Assembly (NCBI GenBank): GCA_963576565.1
Contig: OY755045.1
Span: 1,859,477 to 1,923,476 of the forward strand
Direction: 5' to 3'
DNA length: 64,000 nt
Source of the DNA: Aspidapion aeneum
Taxonomy: Eukaryota; Arthropoda; Insecta; Coleoptera; Brentidae
The notes beneath the pieces were generated by a model. That model was not told the origin of the DNA. It searched no databases and saw only the letters and a list, made by a program, of their open reading frames with translations. Below, in pieces: positions 1-11,917 of the stretch (the stretch's first letter is position 1; each line of letters starts with the position of its first letter). The translations under genes were made by a program, and so were the position numbers.

Positions 1-540
1 TATTGAAGAACAGTCATTTTGTGAAAGAAAATCAATTTTAAAATTAAAAGTAAAAAAAAGTATCGACACTTGAGAACTTCATTTAAAAACTTCTCTAGTT
101 GATTACCTTTCTAACGGTATGCTACACATTGATTAAAAAATACAATTCTGCTTTAAAATACGGATATTCCGTGAGACGGGCAATAATCGTTCGGACTTGA
201 TAAGAAAAACAATTTGATGTTTATGATCGTTTCGAACAAAATTTATAAATAAAGAACACAATAGATTATTGTTAAAAGTTTAACTTTTGTTTAAGTAGGT
301 AAACGATCATAAACATCAAATTGTTTTTCTTACCAATTCCAAACGAGTCTCGCCCTTCTAACGGAATATCCGTATTTTAAAGCAGAAATGTTTTTTTAAT
401 CAATGTGTAGCATACCATTAGAAAGGTAATCAACTAAAGAAGTTTTTAAAAGAAAATGAAGTTCTCAATTGTCGAAACTTTTTTTGATTTTTAATTTTGA
501 AATTGATTTTCTTTTACAAAATCACTAATGTTCTTCAATA
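1..540. repeat. Long fold-back (palindromic) element
   Basis: Arms of about 237 bp (1-237 and 300-540) are imperfect inverted copies around a spacer of about 60 bp. The outer end of each arm reads TATTGAAGAAC. Because the palindrome touches base 1 it may extend outside the window. No ORF is visible. It looks like a MITE-type or fold-back DNA element; the superfamily is not identified. Confidence 0.85.
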
Positions 541-817
541 AAAAACCTCGTATGTCCCTTTGGTACATCAATTTTTACAAATCTATTAATTAGTTGAAGA
601 AGCATAAGATTACAGAATTATTTTTAAAAAATGGTGCGTTTCCAGACATTAATAAAAAGCTTCCGAGGGTTAAAGGTGGGATTTTGGGTAATTTGAATTT
701 TTTTTTTAAATTTATATCCGTTTGGCCGTGACTCTTAGGACCCAAGTTCCAAGGGTAAAAAGGTAGCAAATGACCCTAACAATATCCCAAAAAGTTTTGA
801 CGGTTCATGTGCCAAAC

Positions 818-931
818 ACCCTGTATAGAATATTTTAATAAAAATTTATTTTTTGGTTCCTCTATGGATACCGATTACACCAAGATCAAAAATTTGAAAA
901 ATGTTGCATTTCCTTAAATCTACAGGGTGTT
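818..931. repeat. Repeat segment bounded by outward-facing CAGGGTGT ends, containing an empty insertion site
   Basis: ACACCCTGTA at about 821 and TACAGGGTGT at about 919 are termini of flanking CAGGGTG elements. The DNA between them, read on the - strand (ATCTTGGTGTAATCGGTATC, then CATAGAGGAACC), matches the two flanks of the fold-back element at 3413-4158. It is therefore an unoccupied version of that site. Confidence 0.65.
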
Positions 932-1681
932 TTATCTTCTTAATTGGGCAAAGCATATCTATGGTTTATGATTTTTCCCGAAAAAATACGAACTTCGCAA
1001 AAAAAAGTTTACTACTGTTTAGAAATAAAAACAAGAGGCTTTAAGAAAAAATATTGACAATGACAAATAATCGCATAAGTGACCTTAGTACAAGGCCATA
1101 CATTAAAAAAACCGCCATTCTGAAAATGCGACCCCTTCGATTTTTTATATTTTTTTAACAAAAGATGCTCCAATATTTTGTGTATTGCCTTTAAAAATTT
1201 TAAAGTGGGCCGAGAAGTATAAATGCCAAAAAGAAAAATTCTTGTGTAAGTTCGCGGAGACCTTGGCCGTACTTATATGTATATGGGCAAGCGAGCAGTT
1301 TTATTGAGGCGCTCGGGGTGTAAATCAATATCCATTTTAACTAAATATATGTAGATATCATTGGTTTGTTGCCCATAATGGCTTTTGTTTTATTCCGGCT
1401 CTGTACTAGAAAGCTGTAAACAGAACAATAGATCCTTTTTACGTTCAAATCGAGCAGAAAATCAACGGAAATTGGTGGAAATTCTGCCCGCGTTCTCTCT
1501 GGCATCGAGTTAAATTTAAGCCTAAAGATAAAAAGATTTTTCAGCTTTTCCAGACATAAAAAAGCCTATATTATACACACTTTTTTCTTTATCCATTCGT
1601 CTTATTCAAGATCAAAAGCTTCTTTTATTTAAGATATTGCCTTTAAAAAGTCTTCCAAAATACTTTGAATAGTATTTTTTT

Positions 1682-1683
<2 letters not shown>

Positions 1684-1760
<77 letters not shown>

Positions 1761-1771
1761 TGGAAGAGAAA

Positions 1772-1807
<36 letters not shown>
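1684..1807. repeat. Two (TA)n microsatellites at a LINE 3' end
   Basis: (TA)n arrays at about 1684-1757 and 1777-1807 are separated by a 20-bp unique segment. They abut the 3' end of a reverse-strand LINE whose other copies also end in short (TA)n tails. Tyr/Ile-repeat translations here are not genes. Confidence 0.9.
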
Positions 1808-1810
<3 letters not shown>

Positions 1811-3165
1811 CGGTTTCACAACATTCTACGTCTTCCGATACCCAATCTCCACTCTTTTCTGTTTGCCCATAATTCATCATCTAGGCCTCTTATTCTTATT
1901 TCACTGTCTATTCCTTCTCTCCAGCTTCTCCTTGGCCGTCCTCGTTTTCTTCGGCCAGTTGGTTTCCATTGTAGTATTTGTTCCATCATTCCTATCATCC
2001 ATTAAAGTACGTTCCCCCACGGTCATAATTTCTCTTATTCTTTGATTTGTAACTCTTTCTCTTTTTGATTTTCCTGCTGCTCTTCTCCAATAGTCCATCT
2101 CCGTAGCGGAAAGCATTTTTTCTGTTCTATCCTTGATTGGCCATACTTCTGAGCCGTATGTAATAATACTTTTTACAATGGTGTTATATACATATAAGCT
2201 TTTTGTTATGTTTTGATATACTTTGGTCCCAAATTATTCCATTTAATAAAGTTATTGCTTTTCTTCCTTGTACGTTTCGATCTTTTATAGCTTTGTCTAG
2301 TGTTCCGTCAGCTGTTATTTTTAGACCTAAGTATTTATACTCATCACAGGACTGAATTCGCTGCCCGGTATTTAAGATTAGATCCTGTTTCATTCCACCG
2401 ATACACATATACTCTGTCTTATTGAGATTAACCTCTAGTCCCCACTTATTGTACTCTTCTATTAGTTTTCGTGTCCTATATTCGAGGTCGTCATAATCCT
2501 GAGCCACTTCTATCTGATCATCGGCGAAACATAAAGTATACAAGGTGGTTTCGTCCAACGGAATTCCCATGTTTTGGCATTTTCTCTTCCATACTTTAAG
2601 GACTTGTTCCAAGTATATCTTGAAGAGCGTAGGCGAGATACAGCAACCTTGTTTAAGACCTTTATTTACTTGAAAGCCTTTGGTTAGTTTTGCTTTTATT
2701 TTAACTGTTGCCTTACTATTGCGGTATAACTCTTTGATGGCCTTAATTAGTTGTACGCTTATGTTTGTGTTTTCCAACGCTTTCCAAAGTAGAGTAAGTG
2801 GTATACTATCATATGCCTTCTGCAAATCGACGCAAAGCAGATGCAGCTCTTGTCCGTATGTCATTTTCTTTTCATAACTTGGGTTATACAAAAGAGATGA
2901 TCTGAAGTCGATCCACCCGCCCTGAAACCACCTTGTTCTCTGCCTCCATGTCTTTATATTCGCTCTCCACTTTATTTCTTATTATTTTACCGTATATTCT
3001 GCTTAGCGTACTAGTGACAGATATACCTCTATAATTGTGACATATATCTTTCCTTCCTTTTTTGTGTATTGTGGATATATATGACGTTTTCCACTCAGTT
3101 GGTACTATAGTTCCATTTAAATATTTTTGAAAAGATTCCGTAATCTCCAAAACAGTTCTTCAGTG
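1808..3165 (-). mobile_element. LINE family A, 5'-truncated reverse transcriptase copy
   Basis: Read on the - strand, frameshifted segments give the core of a non-LTR reverse transcriptase: WKTSYISTIHKKGRKDICHN with NYRGISV, then VDLQKAYDSIPLTLLWKAL, KQGCCISPTLFKIY, the catalytic CFADDQI box and VNLNKTEYMCIGG. The C-terminal tail has GRRKRGRPRRSW. The 5' half, including the endonuclease, is missing. The 3' end runs into (TA)n. At least two frameshifts make this a pseudocopy. The clade (RTE-like or another endonuclease-bearing group) is not resolved. Confidence 0.85.
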
Positions 3166-3412
3166 CCACTTTAATATTTTTTTTAAACAACGAAAAATGA
3201 AAAGGAACTTTAAGTCTCAGAAGAATAGAGTATCTTCCAGAAAGCTGCCGCGGTGAAACCGACGCATTTTTAATAATTGTGATTCCAACTATTCTACGTG
3301 GAGCATTTTTCAATTTGAAATGAATGTTAAGGAAAAACGTCTTCACTCCACAAATTTCTGATAGGTTGAGAAATATATAGTAAATTTTTTATCTTGGTGT
3401 AATCGGTATCTA

Positions 3413-4158
3413 CAGGGTGTTTCAGACCACCCGCACAGGTCGATTATTTTAAAAGGGATAATTATTTTTAAACATTTTTAAATTACTATCAAGGTAGTGA
3501 GATGTGCTCTTTCTGATGATGTAGGCTTTAAGGTCCTAGCCTTACAGGCAAAAAAAAATCCGCTCGACGTTGATTTTTTTAAATGGAACATGCTATTTCT
3601 GATTGCGGATTTCAATTCTACGCGAAAAAATTAAAACGTTTTATTTGAAATTTTTTTCCCAAAAATGCTTTTTTAAAGCTCAAAACTGATATTAAATTAT
3701 TTCGCTGTTATAACCAAGACAAAAACGGAAAGTAACCAAAGTCTAAATTAAATGACACAAGACAGGCAAAAACAATCTTTTCAATGGAAATGTGTCATTG
3801 AGTGTCAACAAGTTTGGGAAGTAAATATTTTGGTTACTTTCCGTTTTCTTCTTGGTTATAACTGCGAAATAATTTATTATCACTTTTGAGGTTTAAAAAA
3901 GCATTTTTGGGAAAAAGTTTTCGAATAAAACGTTTTAATATTTCCGCGTAGAATTAAAATCCGCAATCAGAAATAGCATGTTTCATTAAAAAAAAATAAC
4001 GTTGAGCGGAATTTTGACACTTCCTGTGAGGCTAGGACCTTAAAACCTACATCATCAGAAAGAGCCCATTTCACTACCTTGATAGTGATTTAAAAATGTC
4101 TAAAAATAATTATCCATTTTAAAATAATCGGTCTGTGCGGGTGATCTGAAACACCCTG
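3413..4158. mobile_element. CAGGGTGT fold-back element with TA target-site duplication
   Basis: Two arms of about 330 bp form a palindrome around an 80-bp centre at about 3745-3825. The ends are CAGGGTGTTTCAG and its complement, each bordered by TA (3411-3412 and 4159-4160). The flanks match the uninterrupted locus at about 856-890. The TA duplication suits Tc1/mariner-type mobility; no transposase is inside, so the copy is non-autonomous. Confidence 0.85.
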
Positions 4159-4557
4159 TATAGAGGAACCATGAAATATTTTTTTATTAAAATCAAATTT
4201 TTTAAGTGCTAAAGGTGCCCGGGTTGACATGGAAAGCCTCGTATATACTTTAAAACAAAGAAGACTTTTTTTACCAATTGGGAAAACGTAAATTTATAAA
4301 CTTATTTTATTCGCCAGCCCTTTTCAGATGTTCGGAAGCCCATTCCGCATCGTCTAAAACACTTTGTATTCCAATTTTAAAAGCCATTTTCTTTACTTTA
4401 CCTAAATAAAAACAAAATACTTGAAAAATCTTTTCAACCCATGTAAAGCGGTTCTTTTTATTTTTAGCTTGTTCAGACGCGAAGCACAATAGCCAGTTTT
4501 ATTCTACTAACAAGATTAGTTTATTCTTAATCTTATATATTTGTTGAGGACATATTT

Positions 4558-4929
4558 ATCATAACAAAAACATTTCATGTAAAAAAAGGCCAAGTACGCG
4601 AAAATGGCATTCCGTAAAAAGAATTGAGATAAAAGTAAAGCCAAGTTTTCCAATACAAATTTCAAAATGAAAGGTTCTTACTAGTTTGGAAATGTTTTTT
4701 TAAACTTTGCTATTACAGCCAAACTTCTTTATGTTCAATTTAGCACTGTGCCTAAGAGTCATTTACAGCCGTAATAGCCAAGTTTAGAAAAATATTTCCA
4801 AACTAATAAGAACCTTTCATTTTGAAATTTGTATTGGAAAACTTGGCTTTACTTTTATCTCAATTCTTTTTACGAAATGCCATTTTCGCGTACTTAGCCT
4901 TTTTTTACATGAAATGTTTTTGTTATGAT
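4558..4929. mobile_element. Palindromic MITE, ATCATAACAAAAAC family (intact copy)
   Basis: Inverted arms start ATCATAACAAAAACATTTC and extend past the GCGAAAATGGCATTCCG stretch to a central part where the complement continues. A second copy lies at 22943-24618 and end fragments at about 30041 and 48686. It is non-coding and the superfamily is unknown. Confidence 0.85.
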
Positions 4930-5039
4930 TTCACTTCTTTTTTAAAGGAATTGGATAATACTTAATTTTTAAAGTAGTAAAATATGCGGAATATTGTACA
5001 AAACTTTTGCACTTACTTAAATTTTTGAAATTTTTTAAT

Positions 5040-6225
5040 TTTTTTCCATGGTTTTATCGTAGTTCCTATCAGCCTTCCAAAGCTCAGCTCTCTAGCGTTT
5101 CTAAAAGTGCACAATGTTACTTTTACATAACTTTACATGTATAGAGGAGGGAAATAAATTAAAATTGTCGTGTTTTTAAATTTTGTGCTATAGTTTTATC
5201 ATAGTTCCTATCAGTCTTCCAATGCTCAGCTCTCTAACGTTTCTGGAAGTGGGTAATGTTACTTTTACATAACTTTACATTTATAGGGGAGGAGAGTAAA
5301 TGAAAATATTGGACTTTTTAAATTTTTTCCCATGGTTTTATCATAATTTCTATCAGCATTCCAATGCTCAGCTCTCTAGCATTTCTGGAAGTGGGCAATG
5401 TTAGTTTTATATAAATTTACATTTATAGGAGAGGGAAGTAAATTAATATGTTGGTGTTTTTAAATTTTTTCATATAGTTTTATCATATTGTCTTTCAGTC
5501 TTAAAAAGTTCAGCTCTCTAGCGTTTCTGAAAGTGGGCAGTGTTACTTTTACATAATTTTACATTAATAGGGGAAGGAAGTAAATTAGAATTTTGGGGTG
5601 TTTTAATTTTTTTCTATAACTTATTTACTATCGGTCTTCCAAAGCTCAGCTCTCTAGTATGTCTGGAATTAGGCAATGTTACTTTTACTTAACTTTACAT
5701 TTATAGGGGAGGGAAGTAAATTAAAATTTTGGGGTTTTTGATTTTTTCCTATAGTTTTATCATAGTTCCTATCAGTCTGCCAAAGCTCAACTCTCTAGCA
5801 TTTCTGGAAGTGGGCGATGCTAATTTTACATAACTTTAAATGTATAGGGGAGGGGAGTAAATTAAAATTTTGGGGTTTTTTGATTTTTTCCAGGGGTTTG
5901 GTCATAATTTCTATCAGTCCGCCAAATTTCAGCTTTGTAGCATGTCTGGAAGTACAGTAGAATATTGATGATCTATACATGAGTGAGTCAGTGAGTGAGT
6001 GGCAATTTCGACGTTTTTTGAAATTTCGTAACTACTTTACTACTTTATGGAATTTCATGAAACTTGGAGGGGTTGTTAACTCCATGGAGATCTACGACTG
6101 TGCAAAGTTTGAGATTCGTAGCTCATTCCAAAGTAGAGTTTTAGGTAGGTCAAATATCGGCTGAAATGTTTCCAGAAAAGATGGTTACGGCGCGCGAACT
6201 TAGCGAGGCACTGCCGTGCCCTCAG
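5040..6225. repeat. 142-bp minisatellite (six to seven units) with a conserved non-repeated tail
   Basis: The phrase GCTCAGCTCTCTAG recurs with variation near 5081, 5223, 5366, 5508, 5644, 5785 and 5928. After the last unit a tail begins GATCTATACATGAGTGAG and ends in CGCGCGAACTT. The last unit and tail recur at 26590-27000, so the array seems to sit inside a larger repeat. Confidence 0.8.
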
Positions 6226-6329
6226 ATTCCTTTACTCCTATATTTTTGCTGTAATTAAGTGTAGAATATGTTTCCACAGATTTTAGATATTTTGGAATAA
6301 GTAACAAAAACTGTTTTCCATAATTTGTG

Positions 6330-7366
6330 TAGGTAGAGAGACGGATATCAAGCAATAGAACAAGCAGGCTTCAGTTTCAGTACGGTTGACCACCCATTAA
6401 CCATGAAAATCCTAACAGAACGAGCTAACGAATACAACATTCCACTATACATTGTGTTTATAGACTGTAAAAAAGTCTTTGATAGCATTGAGTACTGAGC
6501 AGTAAAAGCATGTTTACTTAATAGCCGAACACAGATATACATATTTATTAGCTAATATATAGAGCGAAGCAATTTCATCAAATAAAATCCAAGAAGGCAC
6601 CAAGCCAATTTCTTGAGAAGAGGTGTTAGACAGGATGACATAATATCCCCTAAACTATTTAACCAGGCCCTAGAAGATTTTAAAATCTTAGATTGGGAAT
6701 TTGGAGAAACATGTGGACTTTTTTCAAAAACTAATTTATAAACAAACTTTTAAAAAAAAATTGAAAAAAATATTTTTTTAAAAATATGTTTAGTGCGGTT
6801 GGATTTAAGCCATCTCGTGTCCTGTGCTTCGTACATGAAAGACTTGTAAAATATATTGTTTACAAATACCAGAGTTCACGGAATGATGCTTTTTTCATTT
6901 CCTCTAGTGGAAGATTCGATTGGGCTCCATTACAGCGATTGTTTTTCCAATCTTGCTATTGTTTCCATTTTGGCGCTATTGAAAGGGAACGGGACACGTG
7001 GATAGAGCATTTTGTTCATTATCATGGCTATCGCTTTGTCATTTTTTAGATTATCATGGCCGACTATTTAACCAGGCCCTAGAAGATGTTTTTAAAAACT
7101 TAGATTGGGAAGAAATAGGCATTAAAGTAAACGGACAATGCTTAAACCACCAAAGAAATGCTGATGATATCGCCTTAATAACTGATAAGAAAGAAGAACT
7201 GATAAAAATGCAGGAGGAATTGGATACAACAGCTAAAAATATAGGTTTGAGTATGAACTGTACTAAAACTAAAGTCATAACAAACACAGATGAGGATATC
7301 ACGATTAAAATAAACCAAGAGAAAATAGAACAAGTAAAGGAATATATATATATACTTGAGACAAAT
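6330..7366 (+). mobile_element. LINE family B (RTE-like) reverse transcriptase, broken by an insertion
   Basis: The first part (to about 6700) gives EQAGFRFSTVDHPLTMKIL, LYIVFIDCKKVFDSIEYWA with an early stop, and RRGVRQDDIISPKLFNQALE. The second (from about 7066) gives LFNQALEDVFKNLDWEEIG, the active-site remnant NADDIALITDKKEE and MNCTKTKVITNTD. The phrase around FNQALED occurs on both sides of about 360 bp of unrelated DNA, so the target was duplicated on insertion or two partial copies abut. A related 3' part lies at 51890-52570. Confidence 0.8.
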
Positions 7367-7395
7367 TATTAAACTGAAAAAAGAAAACCATATAT

Positions 7396-8283
7396 GTATA
7401 TTTATCGGTTTCACAACGTTCTACGTCTTCCGATACCCAATCTCCACTCGTTTCTGTTTGCCCATACTTTATCATCTAGGCCTCTTATTCTTATTTTACT
7501 GTCTATTCCTTCTCTCCAGCTTATCCTTGGCCGTCCTCGTTTTCTTTGGCCAGTTAATTTCCATTGTAGTATTTGTTTAGGTGGTCTTTCATCATTCATT
7601 CTTTGTACATGTCCGTACCACACCAGTTGTTTTGTTCTTATATCATCCAGTAAAGAACGTTCTCTCTTTTGTAACTCTTTCTCTTTTTGATTGCCCTGCT
7701 GCTCTTCTCCAATAGTCCATCTCCGTAGCGGAAAGCATTTTTTTCTATTCTATCCTTGATTGGCCATACGTCTGAGCCGTATGTAATAATACTTTTTACA
7801 ATGGTGATATATATAAGTTTTTTGTTATGTTTTGATATACTTTGGTCCCAAATTATTCCATTTAATAAAGTTATTGCTTTTCTTCCTTGTACGTTTCGAT
7901 CTTTTATAGCTTTGTCTAGTGTTCCGTCAGCTGTAATTTTTAGACCTAAGAATTTATACTCATCACAGGACTGAATTCGCTGCCCGGTATTTAAGATACA
8001 CATATATTCTGTCTTATTGAGATTAACCTCTAGTCCCCACTTATTGTACTCTTCTATTAGTTTTCCTGTCATATATTCGAGGTCGTCATAATCCTGAGCC
8101 ACTACTATCTGATCATCGGCGAAACATAAAGTATACAAGGTGGTTTCGTCCAACGAAATTCCCATGTTTTGGCATATTCTCTTCCATACTTTAAGGGCTT
8201 GTTCCAAGTATATCTTAAAGAGCGTAGGCGAGATACAGCAACCTTGTTTAAGACCTTTATTTACTTGAAAGCCTTTGGTTAGT
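7396..8283 (-). mobile_element. LINE family A, second 5'-truncated copy
   Basis: This is closely similar to the copy at 1808-3165: FADDQIVVAQDYDDLEYM, VNLNKTEYMC, GRRRTL terminus and 3' tail running into AT-rich DNA. It is cut at about 8283 inside the KGFQVN region, where unrelated sequence begins. A short deletion removes part of the IGGMKQD segment found in the other copies. It is not functional. Confidence 0.85.
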
Positions 8284-8530
8284 TAGTGATGGTTGCGTGC
8301 ACTTTGATTGCTAACGAAAAGTAATTATGTATTGAGTTTATTATTTAGACTTTTTGTTAAAAAAATTATGTAATAGTTAATTATGTTCTTATTCTTTAAC
8401 TGTTTTCAACGACCTCTTCATTAATATTTGGGATTCGTCTGATGATGACACAAGAGTGTCGAAACATCTAAGGTTTCCGATTATTTTTTTATTTAAAATA
8501 TTGCCTCAATACGTTTTTAAAATTTGACTT
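8284..8530 (+). repeat. Possible Penelope terminal fragment with hammerhead-like motif
   Basis: There is no ORF. The segment holds CTGATGA (8439-8445), one T, a five-base-pair stem GACAC/GTGTC with loop AAGA, then GAAAC (8461-8465). The same arrangement occurs at the 3' ends of Penelope-like copies elsewhere here, so this may be an orphan terminal repeat. The rest shows nothing recognisable. Confidence 0.4.
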
Positions 8531-8814
8531 TACAATTTTAGCTTATCAAATAGAAGTAAGAAATATCCATATTGGGTTCTGGCTTAAAGGAAAATCTCTT
8601 ACCGATATCTACCGGTAACAAGAAAACATCGACAAAAAGCTTTCAAGTAACAATAAAAAATGTAATATTGTTAAAATATCTATAGTACAAAGGAAAAGGC
8701 CTTTTAGATACTCTGAAGCACTATTTTAAACCACAGATTCAAAACTAAACCAGCAATTTTTAATATCAGTAATGCAAGGTTTTACTCAAAACCGTAAAAA
8801 ACTTTCGTTCTCAC

Positions 8815-9045
8815 TATATACATAGGATTAGAGACAAAACCGTCTAATTAACTTCGCAATGGTGTCACATTGACCAAGCAGTGTTCTGAAAAGTCCCATA
8901 AGGACGAAATAGTTAACTGTCTACACTTATTAGGTGTCCATTAGATCTTGGACCCCCGTGAGGTTAAGCTTTCAAGCTACCCACGGAAAAATATGAGAGA
9001 AACAAAAACTTCTTTTTACCCGATTAGCCGCGAAAACTTGTTTAA
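8815..9045 (-). repeat. Dispersed repeat, inverted copy at 32527-32750
   Basis: This segment, with GGACCCCCGTGAGGTTAAGC and CATTGACCAAGCAGTGTTC, is matched in reverse complement at 32527-32750 with modest divergence. No terminal structure or coding sequence is apparent. Confidence 0.75.
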
Positions 9046-10388
9046 TTTTTAAATTCACGGGTACTAAAACTCACATTTGTTTAGTACTATAGTTGCTGAT
9101 TATTTTTTGACTTTGCTGTGACTGAAAATTGTTGGATGCTTTCACGAAGATTGGAAAAATTTCATAAAAGCAGCATTTTCGGGTTATTCGAAGTAACAGC
9201 CCTGAAAAATAAGAGAGCTCTTGCACGTCACTTGCAAACCTTAAATAAATTGCTTAGTACGGCTTTTTCGACCAGTTGTAACAAACAGGTTTTTAATATA
9301 AATGGTATTTTTGCCATTTATAAGTTTCAAAATTATTTTTTTTTAAATTAAATATTGTTTTCGACATCAACAAGCATTAATTACATGCAAGCTTAGGTTA
9401 AGAACAAGTAAAATTTATGGCAACGCAGCTACTTGTTTTTTGGCATATTTTCAGGTTCGCTGTATTTTAATAAAAGTTGTATTCGGATAATATGTCCTTT
9501 GAGCCACTAACATCACAATAATTTAAATTCTATAACTGGAAACAAATTTTTAAAAAACACACTGTGTAATTTTGATTTGTAACGGTTTTCTAAGTCTGGT
9601 TTGCGCTAGTGTTTTGTCTCTTTGTTTGAAACGTTTAAAGCACAGTCAATCTTTTTCTTGCCAAAGCGAGAAGGTTTATGGTTCAAACCAATCAACGGCA
9701 AGCTAAGAATGCCTAGAAAGCAGGGTGGCTTTGGCTGAGACAAGAAAATTATTAGAGAACATTCTTTAGATGGTTTCTGTTCACTTCACATTGCTTCATT
9801 TAAGGGTGGGTTTTTTTTAACTGGGAAAATCTTAAATTTATCAATAAATTTAACTTTGTATAAATCTATTAACTTTGTTATTCATAATTATTTTGGTCTT
9901 TTCTTTTCCTATATCCTACCTAGATAAAAAAAATTAAAAAGACATTTTTTGTTAATAGCTACCATATGCCAAAGCCTGGGTTTGATAAGTAATATAAAAT
10001 ATTGAGTTTTTCCCTTCGTGATCACCCATTTTTCCATAACATTTTTCCGGGTACGCGGCTCTTAAATTTTTTTCAAAAAATGCATTCTTTCGGAAACTAA
10101 AAATAATTTTTACTGTTTTTTTTTTATCATAGATGTTTTGAACTACTTTTTAGACTTCATAGTTACGTGACGTACACACATAAAAGATAAAGGTATCTGT
10201 ACATACATAAAGGAGAAATAGGTGCTGCACTTTTCTTGGTATTTGAATAGTATTTTACGGAGGCACTTTCTGAAAATTCAAAAGTATTGAGTATTGAAAC
10301 AAAATTTGACGTTATTACTCATATCCTAATAAATTTTATACCAGAGGACACATTTTTGTTTTACCTATAAAGTGTGTCCTTATATACA
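9046..10388. other. No supported gene
   Basis: AT-rich DNA without recognisable coding sequence. A 77-codon ORF at 9118-9351 has no recognised motif, no splice signals I would trust and no copy elsewhere in the window. Nothing else stands out. Confidence 0.6.
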
Positions 10389-10841
10389 GGGTGGTCCAAG
10401 TTAAGTGTCCACCATTGATATACTTTGTTATTATTAAAGATAGAAAAAAGTTCAAAATGGCAAAATAGTAGAATTTTTGACGCTCTTTAAGATGGTTAAT
10501 TATTAATAATAAAAAAATCGAACATCGCGTTTTTGATGTTTTCAGTTTTTTCAAAAACAAATTTTAATTAAACACCCTGTATTTTATATTTTTTTTTGAT
10601 AGGTCTTTCAATTCTAAACAGAAATTGTCTTTTGATTTTTTTTCCTATCGTTAAAAATAACAAAGATATTTCAAATTCAAAATTACCATTAGACTTCCTT
10701 CTGTGAAATAAAATTTCAATACGTAATTTTAATTTTAAAATATCTTCGTTATTTTTAACTTTAGAAAAACTTATCAGCAAAAATTATAAAATACAGGGTG
10801 TTCAATTAAAATTTGTTTTATGATTTTTGAAAAACGCGATG
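10389..10841. repeat. CAGGGTG-bounded repeat, copy 1
   Basis: The segment starts ATACAGGGTGGTCCAAGTTA, holds an internal inverted pair (ACACCCTGTATTTTATA near 10575 and its complement near 10785) and matches 63010-63440. CAGGGTG ends recur within it, suggesting stacked insertions of one family. Confidence 0.7.
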
Positions 10842-10853
10842 TTAAATTCTTAC

Positions 10854-11610
10854 GGGCTGGTCCTCAGAACAATGTAGTGGTAGCCGTATACATCGATGTT
10901 ACAGTCTCCTTAGACATTGTCAGTACGGCATAACCAAGATGGATGGAAAGGCGATGAAATGAAGATCATAAAATTTGAAAAGGAGAAATGAAATGTGGAT
11001 ACCCACTTAAGAAAACCAACTGCCAATTTGCGGTATCAGCTAGGATAGCCTCGGGTCTGAGGCAAAAATCTAACATTACTACGGAAACAGCTAAAGTCAA
11101 TCTCAGTAGGTATCCTAAGCCCAGGTTCAATATTAAATATGAAAGGAATTTGTTGAGTTGTGGTCATAGACTAAATAAATTAATTTACGGGCTGGTCCTC
11201 AGAACAAGGTAGTGGTAGCCGTATACATCAATGTTACAGTCTCCTTAGACATTGTCAGTTCCTTTTCCTTTCATATTTAATATTGAACCTTGGCTTAGGA
11301 TACCTACTGAGATTGACTTTAGCTGTCTCCGTAGTAATGTTAGATTTTTGCTCAGACCCGAGGCTACCCTAGCTGATACCGCAAATTGGCAGTTGGTTTT
11401 CTAAAGTGGGTATCCACATTTCATTTCTCCTTTTCAGATTTTATCATCTTCATTTCATCGCCTTTCCATCCATCTTGGTTATGCCGTACTGACAATGTCT
11501 AAGGAGACTGTAACATCGATGTATACGGCTACCACTACCTTGTTCTGAGGACCAGCCCGTAAATTAATTTATTTAGTCTATGAGCACACCTCAAAAAATT
11601 CCTTTCATAT
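10854..11610. mobile_element. Complex head-to-head palindromic element flanked by a 12-bp direct repeat
   Basis: The direct repeat TTAAATTCTTAC lies at 10842-10853 and 11611-11622. Inside, a forward unit of about 300 bp starts GGGCTGGTCCTCAGAACAA. Its first about 70 bp are repeated in the same direction at about 11188-11260, followed by the whole unit in reverse (about 11265-11565). Such partial tandem plus inverted arrangements are known for Penelope-like elements, but no coding sequence is present, so the class is unproven. Confidence 0.65.
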
Positions 11611-11622
11611 TTAAATTCTTAC

Positions 11623-11917
11623 CTTCCTAGCCCGCACAGCAATAGCTAGAGAAGGTATTCTTTTCAGATAACGCCGAAAATGTGTTATTTGGGTGTATTT
11701 TTACCTATCCTAGCAATATTGCCGTGACGTCTGTCTCTGTGTGTGTATTTTTTTTCTGTCCGTAACACGATATCTCCTAAACCGCTAAACCCATTTTCAT
11801 AGAATTATCAGGACAAATCGTCTTCGACACTCTAACGAGCTGATTAGATTGTGGTCAAAATCTTTTAATGCTAATGACAATTAAAAACTTCAAAAAACTT
11901 TTTAACGGAGCATCGTA
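11623..11917. other. No gene seen; repeat-like sequence
   Basis: A non-coding stretch with a GTCTGTCTCTGTGTGTGT run and CTCCTAAACCGCTAAACCC, a phrase type often found inside insect repeats. It lies between the palindromic element and the Penelope 3' end and could be Penelope 3' sequence. Confidence 0.4.

Noticed and set aside
1629..2045. Long Ile/Tyr-repeat ORFs on both strands
   Set aside because: They are translations of (TA)n microsatellites joined to the out-of-frame LINE tail.
5040..5960. CRISPR-like array
   Set aside because: The 142-bp units are tandem and diverge throughout, with no repeat/spacer alternation; the DNA is from an insect nucleus.
9118..9351. 77-codon ORF as a gene
   Set aside because: No recognised motif, no repeat partner and no supporting splice signals; length is within chance for this composition.
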